Below, piece after piece: positions 1 to 5,634 of a stretch of DNA of 16,679 bases. This stretch comes from Candidatus Eiseniibacteriota bacterium (GTDB lineage Bacteria > Eisenbacteria > RBG-16-71-46 > JABDJR01). The notes under the pieces were generated by a model. It was not told the origin of the DNA. It saw nothing but the letters and a program-made list of their open reading frames with translations, and did not search any database. A program made the position numbers and the translations under genes. Where the stretch lies: assembly GCA_013003415.1 (NCBI GenBank), contig JABDJR010000218.1, positions 1 to 16,679 on the forward strand, in the 5' to 3' direction. The stretch's first letter is position 1. Each line of letters starts with the position of its first letter.

Positions 1-1
1 A

Positions 2-1753
2 ACTAAGAACGTTCGGCTCACGGAGCAGATAGCCGCCTTTCATGCGGAAGCTTTCGATGAAAAGAAACGTTTGTACTACTCGGAAGAAAGCTTCGACGAC
101 TACTACTACGGGAAAGGTTCTACCTACCCCGACGGGAACGGCTGTATCGGCATCTTGTTTGAGCAGGCTAGTGCAAGAGGTCATGTGCAGGAGTCGATTC
201 ACGGCGACCTCACCTTCCCCTTCGCCATCGACAACCAATTCATCACCACGCTATCTACTTTGGAAGCCGGGAGACGGCTTCGCGGGGAGTTATTGGAGTA
301 CCAGCAGGAGTTCTTTAGAGACGCGCTTCGTGCGGGCGGTAAAGCCTCCAGCGCGGGTTACGTTTTTGGCGATCCTGAGGACCGTGGCAAAACTTTAGCC
401 ATGCTAGACCTGCTGTTGCGTCACGATATCGACGTATACGAACTCAACAAATCGCAGAACGTCAATGGCACGCAAGTTGGGCCCGGCTCGGGCTACTTCG
501 TGCCGAACCGCCAGGCGCAACACACGTTGGTTCGATCAGTCTTTGAGCCCGTAACCGAGTTTCCCGATAGCCTGTTCTATGATGTTTCGACTTGGTGTCT
601 GCCCATGTCGATGGGCGTTCCTTTTGCTCCGAGTTCGAGTTCCGGCCGGGGCCGCGAGGTAACGAGCCTCCCCTCACTTTCGGTTCCTACGCCGCCACCG
701 TCTTCCCAAGGAAGCTATGGATACGCTTTTGCCTGGGATGAGTACTACGCACCACGGCTCTTGGGTAGGCTGCATCAGGCGGGCATCCGAACAAAAGTGG
801 CTACCCGCCCCTTCACCGCTCGCACCACGAACGGAACCCAACCGTTCGACTTCGGCTCCATTCTCATTCCCACCGGACTCCCAGGAAATGACAACCCGGC
901 CCTTCAAGATCTTCTGCGCATGGGGGCGGAAGAAGATGGCGTTTTGGTTTCACCGCTTGTTAGCGGGCTCACTCCAAGCGGTATTGATCTTGGAAGCCCA
1001 AGCCTGCGAACGCTCACCGCTCCAAATCCTCTGCTCGTGATTGGGTCTGGTGTTTCCAGCTACGAATCGGGAGAGGTCTGGCACCTGTTAGATCAACGGT
1101 TTGGGATCAAAGTAAACCTCGTCGAAAAGACGCGCCTCCCGAATGTAAACCTCGACGACTACACCCACTTGCTGATGGTGAACGGTAACTACGGTTCCTT
1201 CTCCGAGGACATGGTCGACCGCATTAAGGACTGGGTTCGGAGTGGCGGCATTCTGGTCGCCAGCAAGTCCGCCGTGCGTTGGGTGAACTCGGTGGAACTG
1301 GTTGCGTTAGAGAACGTCGACAACGACGAGGCGAGTGAGGAAGACGAGACTCCCCAAAGAATCCCCTACGCTCGAGCGGGGGCCGACTCCGGTTCTCGTC
1401 TTACGAGTGGGGCCATCTTTGAAGCCCACGTCGACAACACGCACCCGCTGGGATACGGGCTCCACGACAAGATTGCCGTGTTCCGAAACAGCAACCGATA
1501 TATCGAGCCCGTGGACAATCCCTACGGGAACGTCGTTCAGTACACGAGTGACCCATTTCTCAGCGGCTACGTGACCGACGAAAACCTCGATAAACTAAGG
1601 GATTCTGCCGTCGCGATTAGCCACCGAGTTGGAGGCGGGGCGGTCATTGCCTTGGTCGACAACCCGAACTTCCGCGGCGTCTGGTACGGGACAAACAAGC
1701 TCTACCTCAACGCCTTGTTCTTCGGATCGATTATCAACCGGACCGGGGAATAA
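2..1753 (+). CDS. M14 zinc carboxypeptidase family protein, C-terminal part (5' end outside the window)
   Basis: The frame is open from the left edge, so the start and the zinc-binding part (HxxE and the later His of M14) lie outside; 583 residues are visible. Visible residues 47-62 read DGNGCIGILFEQASAR, matching the segment around the catalytic Glu of M14 peptidases (here Glu54). It is followed by a conserved stretch (HGDLTFPFAIDNQ) typical of large bacterial M14 proteins. From about residue 340 to the end there is a class I glutamine-amidotransferase-like fold (NPLLVIGSG, HLLMVNGNYGSF, WVRSGGILVASKSA) that closes with DNPNFRGVWYGTNKLYLNALFFG, as in large secreted M14 members. Known family members are exported metallopeptidases with a signal peptide, which would lie upstream here. 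A Ser/Gly/Pro-rich patch at about residues 205-235 and an acidic patch (DNDEASEEDE) near 440 are lineage-specific insertions. The family call is firm; the substrate is unknown. Confidence 0.88.
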   Translation, partial: TKNVRLTEQIAAFHAEAFDEKKRLYYSEESFDDYYYGKGSTYPDGNGCIGILFEQASARGHVQESIHGDLTFPFAIDNQFITTLSTLEAGRRLRGELLEYQQEFFRDALRAGGKASSAGYVFGDPEDRGKTLAMLDLLLRHDIDVYELNKSQNVNGTQVGPGSGYFVPNRQAQHTLVRSVFEPVTEFPDSLFYDVSTWCLPMSMGVPFAPSSSSGRGREVTSLPSLSVPTPPPSSQGSYGYAFAWDEYYAPRLLGRLHQAGIRTKVATRPFTARTTNGTQPFDFGSILIPTGLPGNDNPALQDLLRMGAEEDGVLVSPLVSGLTPSGIDLGSPSLRTLTAPNPLLVIGSGVSSYESGEVWHLLDQRFGIKVNLVEKTRLPNVNLDDYTHLLMVNGNYGSFSEDMVDRIKDWVRSGGILVASKSAVRWVNSVELVALENVDNDEASEEDETPQRIPYARAGADSGSRLTSGAIFEAHVDNTHPLGYGLHDKIAVFRNSNRYIEPVDNPYGNVVQYTSDPFLSGYVTDENLDKLRDSAVAISHRVGGGAVIALVDNPNFRGVWYGTNKLYLNALFFGSIINRTGE

Positions 1754-1779
1754 ACTCTTCTCGACTAGATCTGCAAAGA

Positions 1780-1909
1780 GTCATCGGAGCGAACAAAGGA
1801 CCCGCTAACTCAGACAGTCCTCGCGTTTTGGTTTCCTGGAAAAGAGCGCCCGCGTTCAAACCGTAGACCAAAACGCTGCGGAACTCGCGCGGGCCCTTTG
1901 TACGGCTCC
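1780..1909. repeat. Intergenic palindromic repeat, short copy (inverted relative to the copy at 2505-2694)
   Basis: The reverse complement of this stretch matches 2505-2694 almost base for base along both arms. Shared blocks include GCGCGAGTTCCGCAGC, ACGGTTTGAA, GCGGGCG, GAAACCAAAACGCGAG, ACTGTCTG and CGCTCCGATGAC. The element is itself a palindrome: GCGTTTTGGT at 1823-1832 is the exact reverse complement of ACCAAAACGC at 1867-1876. It fills most of the 238-bp gap between the M14 gene and the secreted-protein gene. It may act as an RNA hairpin in readthrough transcripts, but it has no T-run and does not look like an ordinary intrinsic terminator. Confidence 0.85.
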
Positions 1910-1991
1910 TCTGAATCCTAAAGATTTACTCGGGAACCGTTTTCCCATGTTCAAGGTATGTAGTTCAAGCCGACCGCCACGGAGGATCGCT

Positions 1992-2459
1992 ATGCGTTCA
2001 CGGATCGCACTTTTGGTCACGGTTTCTCTTCTCACCGCTTTACCCGCCAGCGTTCCCGCAGATGACGGCCCACGTCTAGACGTGGAGAGCATGCGCACCG
2101 TCCTCGGGGACGAGGCGTTTCAGGCCTGCGGTCTTCACAAGCTCGACGCCCAGGAACTCGAACAGATTGGGCGCAGGTTTTACCGAGGCGGCGGCGTTTC
2201 CTATCTGGAATCTTCGGCCCATGAATACCTCGTGGAGAAGGATTGGTACCCCATTCAAATCCACGGCTTAGCCTCTCGCGACGAAATGGGCAACCCCAGG
2301 CTTCTCGCCACGAAGGGCTACGACCTGGTGATCATCGAGCCGTGGTCCAGAAGCACCACACCCCCACCACCGGGTGTGTATTGGTGCAAAGGGACCATCG
2401 GGCTGTGGGAAATCATCCACCCGGACGGCGAGGTCCACCGCTACGAACACGAGGACTAG
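1992..2459 (+). CDS. Small secreted protein of unknown function (155 aa)
   Basis: I do not recognise a named family. The start chosen is ATG at 1992, because GGAGG at 1981-1985 sits 6 nt upstream and translation then begins with a good signal peptide: basic MRSR, a hydrophobic core (IALLVTVSLLTAL), and a likely signal peptidase I site after VPA (residue 23). An ATG at 1947 in the same frame has no ribosome site and would bury the signal. The mature protein is about 130 residues, has exactly two cysteines (46 and 132) that could form a disulfide after export, a proline run (TTPPPPG, about 122-128), and a His/Asp/Glu-rich tail ending HRYEHED. The segment FQACGLHKLDAQEL resembles short AGL-KL-xx-EL segments seen in other bacterial proteins, but this is too short to assign function. 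The gene lies between two inverted copies of a palindromic repeat and is convergent with the S9 peptidase gene. Confidence 0.75.
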   Translation: MRSRIALLVTVSLLTALPASVPADDGPRLDVESMRTVLGDEAFQACGLHKLDAQELEQIGRRFYRGGGVSYLESSAHEYLVEKDWYPIQIHGLASRDEMGNPRLLATKGYDLVIIEPWSRSTTPPPPGVYWCKGTIGLWEIIHPDGEVHRYEHED

Positions 2460-2504
2460 GTCGCCGCAGAGCTTCGCTTGCAGGCATATCTTGAAGAGGC
2501 CATT

Positions 2505-2694
2505 GGAGCATACAAGGGGTCCGCGCGAGTTCCGCAGCATTTTGGCCCACGGTTTGAATGCGGGCGCGAGGGCACTTTTTCACAAGGAGAGGCTCTCTGC
2601 CTTTCCCTCTCCGGTGAAAAGGTGGCCTTGCGCCCGCTCTTCTCTACGAAACCAAAACGCGAGAACTGTCTGGCTCTTTATACGCTCCGATGAC
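2505..2694. repeat. Intergenic palindromic repeat, long copy with internal hairpin insert
   Basis: This is the second copy of the element at 1780-1909, in opposite orientation, and it occupies the 250-bp gap between two convergent genes. Compared with the short copy it carries 70 extra bases (about 2567-2636) exactly at the centre of symmetry, between GCGGGCG and CTCTTC. The outer arms are also partly self-complementary: the region near 2530-2566 pairs with about 2634-2670. Both copies can be read through as a short peptide with a shared RVPQ.FG.RFE core, but no start with a ribosome site and no domain supports coding. A non-autonomous palindromic or MITE-like repeat family is the likeliest explanation. 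Confidence 0.85.
2560..2637. repeat. Long imperfect hairpin at the centre of the repeat
   Basis: Bases 2560-2592 (starting GCGGGCGCGAGGG, ending AAGGAGAGG) and 2605-2637 (starting CCCTCTCCGG, ending CTTGCGCCCGC) are near-perfect reverse complements over about 32 nt with a few mismatches. They leave a 12-nt loop (CTCTCTGCCTTT). This is far longer than a usual terminator stem and has no following T-run. It is absent from the sister copy at 1780-1909, so it looks like a nested insertion of a second palindromic unit, or an expansion of one. Confidence 0.8.
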
Positions 2695-2709
2695 CCACTT
2701 AAACCTGCG

Positions 2710-4740
2710 CTAGGCTAGATACTTTTTCCACCAGTCCAGAATCTGATGCAAACGGTGGATTCGGAGATCCGGAGGACCGCCCCGGCTCATGCCATGACTG
2801 GTGGTCGCCGGATACCGCACATAACGCGTAGGCACGTTCTTGGTCTTGAGCAACGTAAACACCTGATCTGATTGCTCTATGTTGCAACGCAGGTCGCCTT
2901 CACTGTGAATAATCAGGGTCGGCGTTTTCACCTTGCCCATGTACTGGATAGGACTCTGTTCCCAAAGCGCTTCCGGGCGATCCCAGAAGTTTCCCTTCCA
3001 ATACCGATCTTCGGCGATGGGGAAATCGCTGGAACCGGCCATACTCACCAAGTTACTCACGCAACGATCGGTGATGGCGCCCGCGAACTCATTGGTATGA
3101 CCAATGGCCCAGTTCGTCATGTAGCCGCCGTAGCTGCCGCCCATGATCCCCATGCGCTTCTGGTTCACCCACTTCTGGCTCTTCATAAACTCGATCACGG
3201 CTTGGACATCAACCCAATCTGCACCGCCCCAAGCGCCCTTAATGGCAGCCGTGTGATCTTCGCCATACCCTTTACTTCCACGTGGGTTTGAGAAGAACAC
3301 CGCGTAGCCGGCCGCAGCCAAAACCTGAAACTCGTGGAAGAAACCCACTCCATACATGGCATGGGGGCCCCCATGAACTTCCAACACCGCCGGCACCTTG
3401 GCAGTTTTCGATTTTCCGGGGGGACGCATGACCCAAACCTGAACCTTGTGGCCGTCGGCGGCGGTCACCCAATGCGAAGTGATGGGCGCGATCTCCAGTG
3501 TGTTTAGGAACTCTCGATTGAACTGAGTGAGGCGCTTCACTTCAAGTTTGTCGCCCTTGACCGTCCCCACTCCAATCTCGGAGAGGGTGGTTGCATTGGC
3601 CATGACCATGGCGAGTTTGCCGCCGCGGACACTCATGTTGCCGAAGGTGTGATCGTAGGCACCGCTGGTGAGAAACTTGAACTTTCCTCCGCTCGCACTA
3701 ATCTGAGCAACCTGACTACTTCCGTGCCAACCCAAGAGAACCAGCAGGCTCTTGCTGTTGGGGCTCCAGGTGTAGGTCGGACCAAAGGTAGCCGCGCTGG
3801 TGTCAGCGATAGCCACCGCCATCAAGCAATAATCTTCGCCCCCGCTAAGGTTTTTGGCCTTGCCCTTCTTAGGATCGCACACCCAAAGCTCGAGGTTCTG
3901 GGGGCTATAAAGATCGTCTTTTCCCTCCCGACCCGCATAGGCGAGCGTTTTGCCATCGGGGGACCACTGCAGATTCGTTTTCGGCCCATCGGGAAGCCCG
4001 GAAACAGCTTTGGTTTTCCCGGAATTCGCATTCATCAGATAAATCTTCGTGTTGGATTCGAAAATAGCCTTTTTGGAAGGGTCTGCCGCGATCGCCAATT
4101 GCTTGGAATCGGGTGACCAGTCGAAGCTAAAGAAACCAAGTCGGTCTTTGTCGAAGACTTTGCGGTGCGAACCATCTTTCGTATCCACGATATAAAGTTC
4201 GAACCGTTGGTGGTTAAAGTAACCGTCGCCATCTAAGCGGTACCAAATGTCATCGAGGACACGCGGAGGCAAACTGGCGCCCGTTTCCTTCCGCTTCTTT
4301 GCCGCCTCTTTCGTCCAATCGGGATCGGTTTCCCGGTAGGCTACCGCAAGATGCTTTCCGTCCGGCGACCACTTGAACTCCGCAATGGAGCCCTCGGGGA
4401 ATTTGGTCAGGGCTCGAGCCTCACCCCCTCCAGTAGGCATGACGAAGATCTGGGGAACCCCCTCGACGGAGCGAATAAACGCGATCTCGGATCCGTCTTC
4501 CGACCAAACGCCGCCCGCGTCTTTTCCGCTACTGGTGAATTGCCGCGCATCGCCACCGTCGGTGGGGACCAGCCACTGATTCAAGACATAGTTGTTCTTG
4601 TCCCCAATGTGCTTACGCGTAAACAGAATCTGCTTCCCGTCGGGGGATACTTGGGGGGCACCCACAAAGACGAATTTGTTGATGTCCTCGGGGGTGATCT
4701 TACGTTTCTTGGTAGCTCGGCCTTTTGATTTTGGCGTCAT
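2710..4740 (-). CDS. S9 family serine peptidase (prolyl oligopeptidase / acylaminoacyl-peptidase type)
   Basis: This is a 676-aa two-domain peptidase. About residues 15-410 form a TolB/DPP-IV-like beta-propeller with repeated PDGK, SPDGKHLA, SPDSKQLAI and SPNSKSLLV blades. The C-terminal alpha/beta-hydrolase domain carries the family signatures HGGPHAMYG and FFSNPRGSKGYGEDH. The triad is Ser536 (GGSYGGYM), Asp616 (HSEGDLRC) and His649 (TTSHGMSRGG). There is no signal peptide; the N-terminus is basic (MTPKSKGRATKKRK), so the enzyme should be cytoplasmic and act on short peptides. ATG at 4740 is chosen because GGAGAG at 4754-4749 lies 8 nt upstream. The in-frame GTG at 4812 has no ribosome site and lies upstream of the likely promoter. 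The gene is convergent with the small secreted gene and divergent from the Hsp33-like gene. Family call certain; exact substrate preference (acyl-amino acid, prolyl or general oligopeptide) not determinable. Confidence 0.93.
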   Translation of the reverse strand: MTPKSKGRATKKRKITPEDINKFVFVGAPQVSPDGKQILFTRKHIGDKNNYVLNQWLVPTDGGDARQFTSSGKDAGGVWSEDGSEIAFIRSVEGVPQIFVMPTGGGEARALTKFPEGSIAEFKWSPDGKHLAVAYRETDPDWTKEAAKKRKETGASLPPRVLDDIWYRLDGDGYFNHQRFELYIVDTKDGSHRKVFDKDRLGFFSFDWSPDSKQLAIAADPSKKAIFESNTKIYLMNANSGKTKAVSGLPDGPKTNLQWSPDGKTLAYAGREGKDDLYSPQNLELWVCDPKKGKAKNLSGGEDYCLMAVAIADTSAATFGPTYTWSPNSKSLLVLLGWHGSSQVAQISASGGKFKFLTSGAYDHTFGNMSVRGGKLAMVMANATTLSEIGVGTVKGDKLEVKRLTQFNREFLNTLEIAPITSHWVTAADGHKVQVWVMRPPGKSKTAKVPAVLEVHGGPHAMYGVGFFHEFQVLAAAGYAVFFSNPRGSKGYGEDHTAAIKGAWGGADWVDVQAVIEFMKSQKWVNQKRMGIMGGSYGGYMTNWAIGHTNEFAGAITDRCVSNLVSMAGSSDFPIAEDRYWKGNFWDRPEALWEQSPIQYMGKVKTPTLIIHSEGDLRCNIEQSDQVFTLLKTKNVPTRYVRYPATTSHGMSRGGPPDLRIHRLHQILDWWKKYLA

Positions 4741-4798
4741 CCTAAGCTCTCTCCATAGATTAGCGACGTGTTTTGAGGAGGTGTCTGAAAGGTCGCCA

Positions 4799-4827
4799 AG
4801 TATACCCGCCACCTTCGCCGCTGTCGT
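4799..4827 (-). promoter_or_regulatory. Predicted promoter of the S9 peptidase gene
   Basis: On the minus strand, ACGACA (4827-4822) and TATACT (4804-4799) are separated by exactly 17 nt. The -10 differs from TATAAT at one base and the -35 keeps the GACA part. Transcription would start near 4792 and give a leader of about 50 nt before the ATG at 4740. This placement argues against the upstream GTG start at 4812. Confidence 0.5.
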
Positions 4828-4828
4828 C

Positions 4829-4837
4829 TGCTAGAAT
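4829..4837 (+). promoter_or_regulatory. Predicted extended -10 promoter of the Hsp33-like gene, possibly leaderless
   Basis: TGCTAGAAT is an extended -10 element (TGn plus TAGAAT). Only 8 nt separate it from the ATG at 4846, so transcription would start at or within a base or two of the start codon. There is no purine-rich ribosome site in the gap (CCTGCGCA), consistent with a leaderless mRNA. The region where its -35 would lie falls between the -10 and -35 of the opposing S9 promoter. Confidence 0.45.
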
Positions 4838-4845
4838 CCTGCGCA

Positions 4846-5634
4846 ATGAGCCAAAAAGACACCCTTGGATCCGTTACCGTTCACCGGTACATGGACAACA
4901 AACATAACGCCATGTTGGCCACCGGGACCTTTACCGCCCTGATTGCTGCCTTTTCCGAGCACGCAAACCGGTGGGAAGCCCCCCTGGACGGCCTCACTTA
5001 CACCATGATGCGCCAAGGCCTCTCCGGGATGGTCCTCCACCTCTCCTTTCGGCCCAATGACGAGAACATTGGGATGACGGTGAACTTCAAGCAGCCCCCC
5101 ATCAACGTGTTCTTGAGTGGCGATGCCAGCGAAAGCTGGGTCACGGGCCGAGCGTTTGTGGAGGGCGTGAAAACGACCGAATCCAGCCGGCTGTTCATGC
5201 AGACCCACCGCCGGAAATCGGGGGCCACTCAGAGCATGATCGAGATCACAGGGTTGGATCTCCTGGAAGTCTTTGAGCAGTACTTTAAGCAATCGGTTCA
5301 GACCCCGGCTCGTTTCTTCGAACTCGATAAAGATCAGTTCGCCATGATCCTGGGCCTCCCCAATGCCGACCGATCCTGGATCGAGAACTTCACACCGGAT
5401 CAAAAACTTTTTGGTATCTGGAAAAAGACCCTAGAACCGCTGGACCAACGGGAATTCAAATTCCACTGTGGCTGCACACCGGAAAAGATGGTGAAAGCAG
5501 TTCACAGCATTTTTGGAGAGGATCCAGATGCGCTGTTCAAAGGCGAAGACGAGGTTGAGGTCTCGTGCCCCCGTTGCGGGACACGATGGACCTTAACCGA
5601 AAGTCAATTCAACGAATTCGAGCAGGAAGACTAG
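4846..5634 (+). CDS. hslO: Hsp33-like redox-regulated molecular chaperone (divergent HslO)
   Basis: The 262-aa protein ends in the Hsp33 redox switch: Cys208 and Cys210 (HCGC), then 30 residues, then Cys241 and Cys244 (CPRC), followed by GTRWTLTESQFNEF. In Hsp33 these four cysteines hold zinc in the reduced form; on oxidation they form disulfides and the protein becomes a holdase chaperone for unfolding proteins in the cytoplasm. The middle part has Hsp33 landmarks: DLLEVFEQYFKQSVQTPARF corresponds to the helix ending QS-x-Q-(T/S)P, and FAMILGLPNA to the following strand. The N-terminal 130 residues are poorly conserved. ATG at 4846 is the only sensible start and has no ribosome site. Its stop codon overlaps that of the convergent phosphatase gene by 4 bp (CTAG, 5631-5634). 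Family assignment is good; it is a divergent member, so I am less sure that its client-binding behaviour matches E. coli Hsp33. Confidence 0.85.
   Translation: MSQKDTLGSVTVHRYMDNKHNAMLATGTFTALIAAFSEHANRWEAPLDGLTYTMMRQGLSGMVLHLSFRPNDENIGMTVNFKQPPINVFLSGDASESWVTGRAFVEGVKTTESSRLFMQTHRRKSGATQSMIEITGLDLLEVFEQYFKQSVQTPARFFELDKDQFAMILGLPNADRSWIENFTPDQKLFGIWKKTLEPLDQREFKFHCGCTPEKMVKAVHSIFGEDPDALFKGEDEVEVSCPRCGTRWTLTESQFNEFEQED

Noticed and set aside
1957..1962. TATGTA as a -10 for the secreted-protein gene
   Set aside because: No -35 at a usable distance and no TGn extension; too weak to list.
2478..2693. Short plus-strand reading frame through the long repeat copy
   Set aside because: It is a read through a palindromic repeat. 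The sister copy yields a similar peptide only because the DNA is repeated; there is no ribosome site or domain.
3649..4116. 155-codon plus-strand frame opposite the S9 propeller
   Set aside because: Shadow of the conserved beta-propeller coding sequence; no independent support.
4741..4812. Upstream GTG start (4812) for the S9 peptidase
   Set aside because: No ribosome site, and it lies upstream of the likely -10 (4799-4804), whereas ATG 4740 has GGAGAG 8 nt ahead.
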